From contig OZ240676.1 in assembly GCA_965198895.1 (NCBI GenBank), positions 4,526,001 through 4,590,000 of the forward strand: DNA of 64,000 nt, read 5' to 3'. The position numbers and the translations under genes are program-made. Source of the DNA: LMUY01 sp965198895 (GTDB lineage Bacteria > Pseudomonadota > Alphaproteobacteria > Acetobacterales > Acetobacteraceae). The stretch's first letter is position 1. Each line of letters begins with the position of its first letter. Positions 16,243-24,776 of this stretch are shown piece by piece. The notes below the pieces were generated by a model, which was not told where the DNA came from, did not search any database, and saw only the letters and a program-made list of their open reading frames with translations.

Positions 16243-17613
16243 GTGAGCACGACCGCAGTTTTCGGGAGCTACGTGCTCGTCCGCCGCGGCGACGTGCAGC
16301 ATGTTTTGCGCGATCACTGGGTCCTGCTCGAAGGTAAGCGCATAGCGGTCGTGCAGCGGACCAAGCCGGTGGCAGACCAGGTGTTCGATCGGCCGGGCCG
16401 CTTCGTGCTGCCGGGCTTGCTGAACCTACACAACCACAGCTTCAGCGAGGCCGTGGCCCGCAGCCATACCGAGGATGGCAACGGCCGCAAGAACAACCAG
16501 AGCATCGTTTACACGGTGCTGCTGCCGCTCACTAAGCGAGGCATCGACATCCTCTCGCCGGCCGAGCGGCTGGACGTCGCCCGGCTGGGGATCCTGCAAG
16601 TCCTGAAGGGTGGGGCCACTACGGTGATGGAGCCGTTTCGCAACGGCATCCCGGAGATGTTCGATGCGGCGGCGGAGATGGGGATCCGCTTCTTCGGCGC
16701 GCCCTATCTCTTCTCCACCGGCGACGCGCAGGCGCAGCCGGACGGCACGGTGCGCTACGCCGGCGATGATGGCCAAGCGGATCTCGACACGTGGGATCGG
16801 CTGTATGATCGTTGGCAAGGGCAAGCGGAGGGCCGCATCGGGCTGGCGATGAGCCCGCATGCCACCGATACCTGCGGCCCCGACCTGCTGCGTGCCTGCG
16901 CCGCGCGCGCCCGCGCCCTGGACGTGCCGCTCACCACTCACCTGGCGCAGAGCAAGCAGGAGGTGGCGACCATCCAGGCCCGGCATGGGCGCACGCCGGC
17001 GGAGTACCTGGATTGGCTCGGCCTGCTGGCGCCCGACCTGCTGGCGGCGCATTGCATCGCCAGCACCGACGATGATTTGCGGTTGATGGCGGCGCGCGGT
17101 GCGACCGTGCTGAACTGCCCGCGCGTTTTCGCCCGCACCGGCACCGTGGCCGCCTATGGCCGCTTCGCCTCCTTCGGGGTACGCACCGTGGTCGGCACCG
17201 ATGGCTACGACATGGACCTGCTGGGCGAGCTGAACGCCGCCGCGATGATCTCGAAGATCGCCGCCGGGAACCCCGAAGTGGCAACCGCGCCCGAGCTGAT
17301 CGAGGCGGTTACGGCGACTGCGGCGTCCGTGATCAAGCGGCCCGATCTCGGACGCATCGCACCGGGTGCAACGGCGGATTTGACCGTCGTGGACATGACG
17401 CACCCGCAGCTGCAGCCGATGTCTGATCCACGGCGCGGGCTGATCGCGTTGGCGAACCGGGCGGATATCGCCCAGGTGTTCGTGGATGGCCGCTTGCTGC
17501 TCGACGCCGGGTGCCTGGTGACGGGCGATGAAGCTGCGATCTGCGCCGCCGGTGCGGCCGCGATCGAGCGGATTTGGGATCTGCCGGAAGCCCGGGTCGC
17601 GTTACCACGGTGA
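16243..17613 (+). CDS. Metal-dependent amidohydrolase/deaminase (TRZ/ATZ-like)
   Basis: A 456-residue amidohydrolase-superfamily enzyme of the cytosine/guanine deaminase - chlorohydrolase group. Metal ligands are visible: HxH in LLNLHNHSF (His63, His65), a His in HLAQSK, a His in LAAHCIA, and the Asp in VGTDGYDMD. The C-terminal APGATADLTVVDM is the usual beta-domain return. GTG 16243 is the only plausible start; the ribosome-binding site is weak, so coupling to the small upstream ORF is possible. A hydrolytic deaminase or dechlorinase-type reaction is expected, but the substrate cannot be named. Confidence 0.82.
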   Translation: MSTTAVFGSYVLVRRGDVQHVLRDHWVLLEGKRIAVVQRTKPVADQVFDRPGRFVLPGLLNLHNHSFSEAVARSHTEDGNGRKNNQSIVYTVLLPLTKRGIDILSPAERLDVARLGILQVLKGGATTVMEPFRNGIPEMFDAAAEMGIRFFGAPYLFSTGDAQAQPDGTVRYAGDDGQADLDTWDRLYDRWQGQAEGRIGLAMSPHATDTCGPDLLRACAARARALDVPLTTHLAQSKQEVATIQARHGRTPAEYLDWLGLLAPDLLAAHCIASTDDDLRLMAARGATVLNCPRVFARTGTVAAYGRFASFGVRTVVGTDGYDMDLLGELNAAAMISKIAAGNPEVATAPELIEAVTATAASVIKRPDLGRIAPGATADLTVVDMTHPQLQPMSDPRRGLIALANRADIAQVFVDGRLLLDAGCLVTGDEAAICAAGAAAIERIWDLPEARVALPR

Positions 17614-17715
17614 GGCGTTCGCCCGAGGACAACGCCCGCGCGAAACAGGCTTTTTCACCCGATTAACCTGTCGGAAACCAACTTCGCACATCCTTGAGCG
17701 CGTCGCGAACAAAGG

Positions 17716-18270
17716 GTGTGTGGATTGGGCCGGCTGTCGTTGAACCGACGGATGGGATACCTGGCAGCGGCCATGCTCGTGATCGGGCCGGCCATGCTGT
17801 CGGTGACGGCCCATGCCGGCTCGTTATCTGCCAAAGACCTTCAGATCGTCACGAAGGTCCTCGGCTTCCTTGATCCGCCTTGCCTCAGCGGCGTCGTGGC
17901 GGTGGTTTTCGCGCAGGGTAACCCGGCCTCCGAGGCGGACGCAACGAGGGTTGCGGCCCTGTTCGGCGCTGGCCCCAACGCCGGGAATGCCATCCGGGCG
18001 GAGGCCGTCTCCGCTTCTGCGTTGCAGCAGGACAAGCACTACGTCGCCGTGATCCTGTCTGCCGGGGTGCCGGCTGGGTCCGTGGCGTCGTATCTGCAGG
18101 CGAATCACGTGCTCTGCATCACCGGAGACCTCGCGCAGGTGGAGGCCGGCCTGTGCGTCCTGTCTGTCCAGTCCGACCCGCGCGTCGAGATCGTGCTGAA
18201 CCGCGCGCTGGCAGCGTCCTACGGCATCGGCTTCGCGACGGCATTCCGGATGCTGATCCATGAAATCTGA
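17716..18270 (+). CDS. YfiR-like (DUF4154) periplasmic protein
   Basis: About 184 residues with a signal peptide (basic start, LAAAMLVIGPAML, cleavage after AHA). The C-terminal half shows the YfiR/DUF4154 pattern: VLCITGDLAQVEAGLCVL, then RVEIVLNRALAASYGIGFATAFRML, matching the family's T-V-D, E-x-G-G and R-V-x-F-E-I-N-L-A elements. In Pseudomonas YfiR is a periplasmic repressor of the membrane diguanylate cyclase YfiN. Here no GGDEF protein is adjacent; a TonB receptor overlaps its 3' end by 11 nt and a chemotaxis-type transducer follows. GTG 17716 is used; TTG 17725 or ATG 17752 are alternatives. Confidence 0.65.
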   Translation: MCGLGRLSLNRRMGYLAAAMLVIGPAMLSVTAHAGSLSAKDLQIVTKVLGFLDPPCLSGVVAVVFAQGNPASEADATRVAALFGAGPNAGNAIRAEAVSASALQQDKHYVAVILSAGVPAGSVASYLQANHVLCITGDLAQVEAGLCVLSVQSDPRVEIVLNRALAASYGIGFATAFRMLIHEI

Positions 18271-20296
18271 CATAAGCGTGCACCAGACGATCCTTATGGG
18301 CGCCGCGTGCGCCGTCTTGTCGGTGGCAGCAGCCTTGTCCGGTTCGCGCGCCCGGGCGCAGTCCGTCGATTATGGCGCGCTCGAGCAGTTGTTCGGGGAG
18401 CCGATCACCACCTCGGTCACCGGCAAGCCGCAGAAGGCGTCCGACGTGCCGGCCGACCTCGTCATCCTGACTCAGGACGATATCCGGCGGTCCGGTGCCG
18501 ACAACATCCCCGACATCCTCCGCTTCGTCACCGGCCTCGACGTGCGGACCTACGGTTTGGCGGATTCCGAGGTCGGCATCCGCGGCTACAACCAACCGCT
18601 GAACCCGCGGCTGCTCGTCATGGTCAACGGCCGCCAGATTTATCTAGACGACTACGGCTACGTCGCCTGGAGCACGATTCCGGTTCAGCTGGACGAGATC
18701 CGCCAGATCGAGGTGGTCAAAGGACCGAACTCCGCATTGTTCGGCTTCAATGCCGCAGGCGGGGTGATCAACATCATCACGGTCGACCCAATCAAGGACA
18801 ACACCAATTCCGTCACGGTGCGCACCGGGACGCAGAGCCTGGCGAGCGGGTCCGTGGTGGGCACCGCGCATTTCGGCGATACGGCCGGCATCCGGCTGTC
18901 AGCCGGCGGCCTGACCGCGCGGGATTTCGCGCCGGCCGGGCTCAATGACACCGACAGCGCCAGCCGTCCGCGACCCCGGAACGGAACGTTCAACCTGGAG
19001 GGAAGCTGGCAGGCGCTGCCCAACGTCCAGATCACAGCAGAGGGCGGCATCGTCGATAGTCGAACCGGCGTTGCAGAAATCCAGGGGTCGTATCTCGACG
19101 CGCGATACCGGATCAGCACGATGCGGTTCGGTGCGACAGCCGACAGCCAGTTCGGGCTCCTGGCGTTCGACTTCTTCCGCAATAAAGCGATCAATAGCTA
19201 CTACAATCCCTTGGCCACCGTAGACCTGGTCAACACCGTCTACGTGGCCAAGGCCAGTGACCTTTTCAAAGTGAATGCCGACCATACGATCCGGATCGGC
19301 TTGGAGTACCGTAACAACGCCGCCGTCGGACCGGTCTTCGGCGGCACGATCGGCTATCAGGTGTATTCCGCCGATGCCATGTGGAATTGGCAGGTGACAC
19401 CCTCGGTATCGATTACCAATGCCGTCCGCGTCGACCATCTGAGCCTGCATCTCAACGGATCGCCGCCGGCCGATACGCCCCTGACGGCGTCCCAATACAA
19501 CCATACCTCTTTCACCGAGCCGAGCTTCAATTCAGGGATCGTCTGGAAAGTCACGGACGACGATACGCTCCGCCTGACTGCTGCTCGCGGCCTGCAACTA
19601 CCGAGCTTGATCGACTATGCGTTTCAATTTGGCACGCAAGCCGCTGGAACGCTCTACTATGGAAACCCCACACTATCCCCCACCGCCGTGTGGAACGCCG
19701 AACTCGCCTATGACCGCACTATAGCCTTCATTGGTAGCACCGTTCGCACGGCCATCTTCGCTCAGCGCAACGACAACCTGCTTGCCTCCGCACCGTCGGT
19801 ACCCGCCGGCTTGATCGCCGGTCAGCCCTACCAAAGTCAGTCGGCGAACATCGGCTGGAGCGACGAGGCCGGAATCGAGATCGGCATCAAAGGCAAGTCT
19901 GCTTCCGGCTGGCGATGGAACGCGAGCTACAGTTTCGCCTCTATCACCGACCATCTCGCTGCCGGGTACACCAACACGCCCAACCTCGACTATCGCCGTG
20001 GCACGCCGCAGCACTCGGTCATCCTCGGCGGTGGCTACAGTGTCGGGAAATGGGAGATCGACGCGCAATCGCGCTGGCAATCCAGCTTTCAAGATTTCAA
20101 GGCCTCGTCGGCGACACTGAGCTTCCTGCCGGTCGAGGTGCCGAACTATTTCACGTTCAGTGCCCGGGTCGGCTATCGTCTGACGGAACACCTGATTCTG
20201 TCCCTCACGGCCGAGCAGTTCAATATCTCGCGCATCGAGAGCGCCGGTCCGCCCGTGGAACGCCGTTTGATCGCTGCGATGACGGCGCGGTTCTGA
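18260..20296 (+). CDS. TonB-dependent outer-membrane receptor
   Basis: A 678-residue TonB-dependent receptor. The signal peptide ends near RARAQ. The plug domain (about 40-170) has QDDIRRSGADNIPDILRFVTGLDV, GIRGYNQPLNPRLLVMVNGRQIY and IEVVKGPNSALFGFNAAGGVINIIT. The rest is a beta-barrel ending in Phe (MTARF), as required for outer-membrane insertion. It overlaps the YfiR-like gene and is followed after 22 nt by a methyl-accepting-type protein, so receptor and transducer may be coexpressed. The ligand is not indicated; no iron or cobalamin regulatory element was recognised upstream. Confidence 0.9.
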   Translation: MKSDISVHQTILMGAACAVLSVAAALSGSRARAQSVDYGALEQLFGEPITTSVTGKPQKASDVPADLVILTQDDIRRSGADNIPDILRFVTGLDVRTYGLADSEVGIRGYNQPLNPRLLVMVNGRQIYLDDYGYVAWSTIPVQLDEIRQIEVVKGPNSALFGFNAAGGVINIITVDPIKDNTNSVTVRTGTQSLASGSVVGTAHFGDTAGIRLSAGGLTARDFAPAGLNDTDSASRPRPRNGTFNLEGSWQALPNVQITAEGGIVDSRTGVAEIQGSYLDARYRISTMRFGATADSQFGLLAFDFFRNKAINSYYNPLATVDLVNTVYVAKASDLFKVNADHTIRIGLEYRNNAAVGPVFGGTIGYQVYSADAMWNWQVTPSVSITNAVRVDHLSLHLNGSPPADTPLTASQYNHTSFTEPSFNSGIVWKVTDDDTLRLTAARGLQLPSLIDYAFQFGTQAAGTLYYGNPTLSPTAVWNAELAYDRTIAFIGSTVRTAIFAQRNDNLLASAPSVPAGLIAGQPYQSQSANIGWSDEAGIEIGIKGKSASGWRWNASYSFASITDHLAAGYTNTPNLDYRRGTPQHSVILGGGYSVGKWEIDAQSRWQSSFQDFKASSATLSFLPVEVPNYFTFSARVGYRLTEHLILSLTAEQFNISRIESAGPPVERRLIAAMTARF

Positions 20297-20318
20297 TCTT
20301 GAACCCAGCGAACTCACT

Positions 20319-22019
20319 ATGAGCCTGTTGAGGGTCCGGCACTGGCCGTTCGTCGCCAAGCTGACCGTCGGCCCGGCGCTGGCACTGTGCGCCATGGTCG
20401 CCATTGCCTGGGTCGGAGCGGCCGGTCTGTCGCGCACCGTGCGGTCCGTCGACGAATTGCAGCGAAGTGGTGAGGCTGGCCGGCAACTGGCCCATGCGGC
20501 GGCCGGTGTGCAGGGTATCAATGGGACGCTTTACCGGGTGTTGGCACTCCAGGCGGCGAAGTCTCCGGCGTTGGATGCACCAGCCGAACTCGATCGTCTG
20601 CTCACCAGTATCGACACCGTCGCGGGGCAGCTCAAGGTGTGGCGTGATCGGTTCGCGACCGGCGAGCAGCGGCCAAGGATGACCGCACTCATCGCCTCGG
20701 TCGAGAATTACAAAACGGCGGTCGAATGGGTGCGGCAGATGCTGGATGTCGATTTTGCGTCGGCCGTGTCGTTCCTGCAGCCGTTCGACGTCATCTACAA
20801 CGGGCTCACGACCGAGCTGGAGACCATGCTGCGCGATGTCGGACGCACCGAGGTGATCAGTGCGGCCGAGGCGCATCGTTCGTCCAATATGATGCGGTAC
20901 GACTTCATGGTTATCGCGAGTGCTGGATTGCTCCTCACGATGGCCGGGACAGTGGCCCTCGCCGTGACGACGATCCGCTCTATCCGTGGCATCGCACGAG
21001 CGACGCTCAATCTTGCCGAGGGCGATCTGAGCGTCGACCTCACCGTACTCCATCGTCGTGACGAGTTGGGAGCGATTGTACGCTCGTTGAGCGTATTCCG
21101 CGACGGGCTGGCGCATGTGGCCGGGCTGCAAGCCGAGAAGGTGTTGCAGAAGCAAGTGGCTGAAGCCGTTCGCAAGGCCGATATGGTCACATTGGCCAAT
21201 GGCTTCGAGAAATCGGTCGGGACCATCGCGCGCGTCGTCGCGTCCGCCGCAACCGGGATGCAGACCACCGCCCGATCGATGTCGGGGGCGGCGACGCTGG
21301 CCAATGATCGTGCGACCGGTTCGGCGGTGGCAGCACGCGTCGCCACGGAAGGATTACAGGCCGTTGCGACCGCCGCCGAGCACCTCAACGATTCGATCGT
21401 CGAAATCAATCGCCAGGTCACGCAGTCGGCGCTCAATGCGGAACGGGCGGCGGCCGATGCGCGCCGCACCGACGGCATCGTCCGGGTCCTGGCGGAGGGA
21501 TCGCAACGGATCGGCGAGGTGGTGAAGCTGATCAGCAACATCGCCGGGCAGACCAAGCTGCTGGCACTGAACGCCACGATCGAAGCGGCGCACGCGGGTG
21601 CCGCCGGCGACGGTTTTGCCGTGGTGGCTGCGGAGGTGAAGAACCTGGCGCTACAGACCGCGGGCGCCGCCGAGGAGATCGCTGCCCAGATCGGGCAGAT
21701 CCAGGGTGCCACGAACCAGGCCGTCGGCGCGATCGGCGGCGTTACCGCGACGGTGGAGCAGATGAGCACCATCGCAGCCCTGATTGCGGCCGCCGTGGAG
21801 CAACAGGGGTCTGCCACGGCGGAGATTGCCCGCAACGTCCAGCAACTCGCGCTCAGCACGAACGAACTCATGTCCAACACCGCCGATGTCAGCCGGGCCG
21901 CCAACGAGACTGGCGTGGCTGCTGCGGAAGTTCTTGGATCCGCTGAACAACTCGTCGGTCAGGCTGAGTTGCTGGACGAGCAGGTCGTTTCATTCGTGGA
22001 CAACGTACGCGAGGCCTGA
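20319..22019 (+). CDS. Methyl-accepting chemotaxis-type transducer
   Basis: A 566-residue membrane transducer. One transmembrane helix lies near residues 18-38, then a helical periplasmic domain of about 155 residues, a second helix near 196-218, a HAMP domain (ATLNLAEGDLSVDLTVLHRRDELG), and a long coiled coil. The hairpin tip IAGQTKLLALNATIEAAHAG...GFAVVAAEVKNLA is the canonical CheW/CheA contact. The C-terminus has no CheR-docking pentapeptide. It is third in the YfiR-TonB receptor cluster. It could drive chemotaxis or a Che-like pathway in response to the receptor or YfiR-like protein, which is inference. Confidence 0.88.
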   Translation: MSLLRVRHWPFVAKLTVGPALALCAMVAIAWVGAAGLSRTVRSVDELQRSGEAGRQLAHAAAGVQGINGTLYRVLALQAAKSPALDAPAELDRLLTSIDTVAGQLKVWRDRFATGEQRPRMTALIASVENYKTAVEWVRQMLDVDFASAVSFLQPFDVIYNGLTTELETMLRDVGRTEVISAAEAHRSSNMMRYDFMVIASAGLLLTMAGTVALAVTTIRSIRGIARATLNLAEGDLSVDLTVLHRRDELGAIVRSLSVFRDGLAHVAGLQAEKVLQKQVAEAVRKADMVTLANGFEKSVGTIARVVASAATGMQTTARSMSGAATLANDRATGSAVAARVATEGLQAVATAAEHLNDSIVEINRQVTQSALNAERAAADARRTDGIVRVLAEGSQRIGEVVKLISNIAGQTKLLALNATIEAAHAGAAGDGFAVVAAEVKNLALQTAGAAEEIAAQIGQIQGATNQAVGAIGGVTATVEQMSTIAALIAAAVEQQGSATAEIARNVQQLALSTNELMSNTADVSRAANETGVAAAEVLGSAEQLVGQAELLDEQVVSFVDNVREA

Positions 22020-22090
22020 CCGGCAGCGACCCTCTCCACATTGCGGCATCCATGATCACCTGTGCCGCTGGGTTCGGTGTGGGGCAGACG

Positions 22091-23023
22091 ATGAAGATCG
22101 CGATCGTGGGTGCTGGAATGGCAGGGCTGTCCTGTGCCGAGGCGCTGCGTGCGGCGGGGTTGGAGGTGACCCTGTTCGACAAGGGCAGGGCGCCCGGGGG
22201 CCGGATGTCCACCCGCAGGATGCCAACGCCAGCGGGCGAGGCCGGCTTCGACCATGGCGCGCAGTATTTCACGGCGCGCGACCCGGCGTTCCGGGCGCTG
22301 GTGGAGCAGTGGCACGCGATAGGTTTGGCGGCGCCTTGGCCGGCTGCCGGCGCCGACGCCTGGGTGGGCATCCCCACCATGAATGCGCCGGCAAAGCATT
22401 TGGCAGCGGCGCTGGACGTGCGTTGCCAGGTGCAGGTCGCGTCGCTGGAGCGAGAGGGCAACTCGTGGCATGTCGGAGGCGGCGTGTTCGACGGAGTGTT
22501 GGTGGCGGTGCCGGCCGAACAGGCCGGTCCCCTGTTGCAGCAATGGTCGCCGCACTTTGCGGCCCTGGCGGTACAGACCCTGTCGGCGCCATGTTGGACG
22601 GTCATGGCCGCGTTCGCCGAGAGCCTGCCGATCAAGGCCGATGTCTTGCGGGAGGACGGCATCATCGGCTGGGCGGCCCGCAACTCCGCCAAACCGGGCC
22701 GATCGGGGCCGGAAAGCTGGGTCATCCAGGCGGGGCCGGATTGGTCCCGCGCCAACCTGGAGCGGGACCCGGCGGCGATCGTTGCGTCGTTGCTGCATGC
22801 ATTCGCCGAACGAGCGGGCATTCGGCTGCCCGACCCATCGGCTGCCGCCGCGCATCGCTGGCGCTACGCCCGGTCGGGGACGGCCGGCGAGGGATCGCTG
22901 TGGGATACAGGGTTGCGCCTGGGCGTTTGCGGGGACTGGCTGCTCGCCCCTCGGGTGGAGGCGGCGTGGCTTTCGGGCCGCCAACTTGCCACCGCGGTGA
23001 TTGGGTCGGCGGCTCCGTCGTGA
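22091..23023 (+). CDS. FAD/NAD(P)-binding oxidoreductase (renalase/amine oxidase-like)
   Basis: A 310-residue flavoprotein. The N-terminal IAIVGAGMAGLSCAEAL is the dinucleotide-binding GxGxxG motif with the acidic end at LFDKG. Next comes the GGRMSTRR motif of the amine oxidase/renalase-like group, then FDHGAQYFTARDPAF. The C-terminal LGVCGDWLLAPRVEAAWLSGRQLA closes the FAD site. ATG 22091 follows GGGGCAG. It stands alone between the transducer and the helicase; the substrate is unknown. Confidence 0.82.
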   Translation: MKIAIVGAGMAGLSCAEALRAAGLEVTLFDKGRAPGGRMSTRRMPTPAGEAGFDHGAQYFTARDPAFRALVEQWHAIGLAAPWPAAGADAWVGIPTMNAPAKHLAAALDVRCQVQVASLEREGNSWHVGGGVFDGVLVAVPAEQAGPLLQQWSPHFAALAVQTLSAPCWTVMAAFAESLPIKADVLREDGIIGWAARNSAKPGRSGPESWVIQAGPDWSRANLERDPAAIVASLLHAFAERAGIRLPDPSAAAAHRWRYARSGTAGEGSLWDTGLRLGVCGDWLLAPRVEAAWLSGRQLATAVIGSAAPS

Positions 23024-23073
23024 CCCGGCGGACTCTGGCGTTGCTAACCACTAGGCAAATCCGGCCTTAATCG

Positions 23074-23362
23074 TGCTACAAGGCGCCGCGGCGACAGGGG
23101 CCTACCCGACCGGTCGAGCGGACCAGGCCCTGACGGGCCCTGATCACACACCGGGGCTGCGTTCGCTGCCCTTCATCCTGACCGAGCCATGTGGCATTAG
23201 CCGCGGCGCGGGAGAACAGAGGCGGCGAGACGCTTCCTGCTAGCTGCCGACCAACAATCAGCCAAAAGGCCGGGCTCCGACCCGGCAGGCACCCCCACCC
23301 ATTGCCACGACCCACGCAACGCCTGTTGCAGGGAAGACCGCGCCGAGGAGGCGCATACAGTC
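23074..23362 (+). other. Long leader region upstream of the DEAD-box helicase
   Basis: About 290 nt without a convincing gene separate the oxidoreductase from the helicase ATG. The stretch holds several GC-rich hairpins, including GCCGGG (23269-23274) pairing with CCCGGC (23281-23286). It ends with AGGAGG at 23346-23351, 11 nt before the start. Long structured 5' leaders are known for some DEAD-box helicase and cold-shock genes. No known riboswitch or RNA family was recognised, and transcription from this far upstream is unproved. Confidence 0.3.
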
Positions 23363-24670
23363 ATGAGCCACATCGCCGCCGTTGCGCCGAACTTCACCGA
23401 CCTCGGCCTGAACCCCAAACTGCTCGAGGCCCTGGCGCGGGAAGGCTACACCTCGCCGACCCCGATCCAGGCTCAGGCTATCCCCATGTTGCTCGGTGGG
23501 CGCGACCTGCTCGGCTTGGCGCAGACCGGAACCGGCAAGACGGCGGCCTTCCTGCTGCCGATCCTGCACCGCCTTGCCGCGAACCGCCGCCCCGCGCCGC
23601 CGCGCTGCGCCAACGTGCTGATCCTCGCACCCACGCGCGAACTCGCCTCGCAGATCGACCAGAGCATCGCCGCTTACGGCCACGGTCTCGGCACGACCCA
23701 TACCGTCGTGTTCGGCGGCGTCAGCCAGGTCCACCAGGTCACCGCCATGCGTCGCGGCGTCGATTTCCTGGTGGCGACGCCGGGCCGCCTGCTCGACCTG
23801 GTGAGCCAGGGCCATGTCGACCTCGGCGCCACCCACGTGCTGGTGCTGGACGAGGCGGACCAGATGCTGGACATGGGCTTCGTCAAGCCGATCCGGCAGG
23901 CCGTCGCCATGCTGCCCAAGCAGCGGCAGACCCTGCTGTTTTCGGCGACCATGCCCACCGCCATCGCGAGCCTCGCGGCAAGCCTGCTGACCGATCCGGT
24001 GCGGGTGGAGGTCACCCCCCCTGCCACGACGGTCGATCGCATCGGCCAGAGCGTCATGTTCACCGACGCCGCCAACAAGCTCGCGCTGATGAAGATGCTG
24101 GTGAAGCCGGCCACCGTCAGCCGCGCCATCGTGTTCACGCTCACCAAAAGCACTGCCAACAAGGTCGCCACGGCGCTGACCGAAGCGGGTTCGCCCGCCG
24201 AAGCCATCCACGGCAACAAGTCCCAGGGGCAACGCGAGCGGGCGCTCGCTGGGTTCAAATCCGGCGCGGTGCGCGTGCTGGTGGCGACCGATATCGCCTC
24301 GCGCGGGATCGACGTGGACGACGTGAGCCACGTGTTCAACTTCGACCTACCCAACATTCCAGAAAGCTATGTGCACCGCATCGGCCGCACCGCGCGGGCC
24401 GGCCGCGAGGGGTTGGCCGTCAGCCTGTGCGAGCCGGAGCATCGCGCCTGGCTTCACGCGATCGAGCGTACGATTGGCCAGCCGGTGCCCGTGGTGACCG
24501 ACCACCCGTATCACTCGGAGGCGGCGCGTCTGTCCACGATGCGTCCGCCCGTGATGGGCGGCGGCGGGCGCGGCGGCCAGCAGTCCCGCACGCCGAACGC
24601 GCACAACCGTCCGCCGGGTCAGAACGCCCGGCCGCCGCAGGGCCGCCCGCCGCAACGCCGGCCGCGTTAG
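23363..24670 (+). CDS. DEAD-box RNA helicase, RhlE type
   Basis: A 435-residue ATP-dependent RNA helicase. Visible in order: Q-motif region (GYTSPTPIQAQAIP), motif I AQTGTGKT, PTRELASQ, TPGRLLD, motif II DEAD, motif III SATMP, then ATDIASRGIDVDDVSHVFNFDLP and HRIGRTARAG. The tail from about residue 395 is Gly/Arg/Pro/Gln-rich and disordered, as in RhlE proteins, and should bind RNA nonspecifically. It probably remodels RNA in ribosome assembly or cold adaptation. Confidence 0.92.
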   Translation: MSHIAAVAPNFTDLGLNPKLLEALAREGYTSPTPIQAQAIPMLLGGRDLLGLAQTGTGKTAAFLLPILHRLAANRRPAPPRCANVLILAPTRELASQIDQSIAAYGHGLGTTHTVVFGGVSQVHQVTAMRRGVDFLVATPGRLLDLVSQGHVDLGATHVLVLDEADQMLDMGFVKPIRQAVAMLPKQRQTLLFSATMPTAIASLAASLLTDPVRVEVTPPATTVDRIGQSVMFTDAANKLALMKMLVKPATVSRAIVFTLTKSTANKVATALTEAGSPAEAIHGNKSQGQRERALAGFKSGAVRVLVATDIASRGIDVDDVSHVFNFDLPNIPESYVHRIGRTARAGREGLAVSLCEPEHRAWLHAIERTIGQPVPVVTDHPYHSEAARLSTMRPPVMGGGGRGGQQSRTPNAHNRPPGQNARPPQGRPPQRRPR

Positions 24671-24672
24671 TC

Positions 24673-24713
24673 CACTGGCTTCGGACGGCAGACCAGGCCG
24701 TCCGGAGCCAGTG
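24673..24713. terminator. Strong inverted repeat after the helicase gene
   Basis: Arms 24673-24688 and 24698-24713 form a 16-bp stem with one G-U pair and a 9-nt loop, 2 nt after the helicase stop. There is no good T-run behind it, only TAACTGTTGTTG. It may be a terminator with a weak U-tract or an RNA 3'-end stabiliser. Confidence 0.6.
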
Positions 24714-24776
24714 TAACTGTTGTTGCAGTCCCTTTGGCTGTGACGGCATAGTCAGCGCCCGTTTCAGGATACCTCC

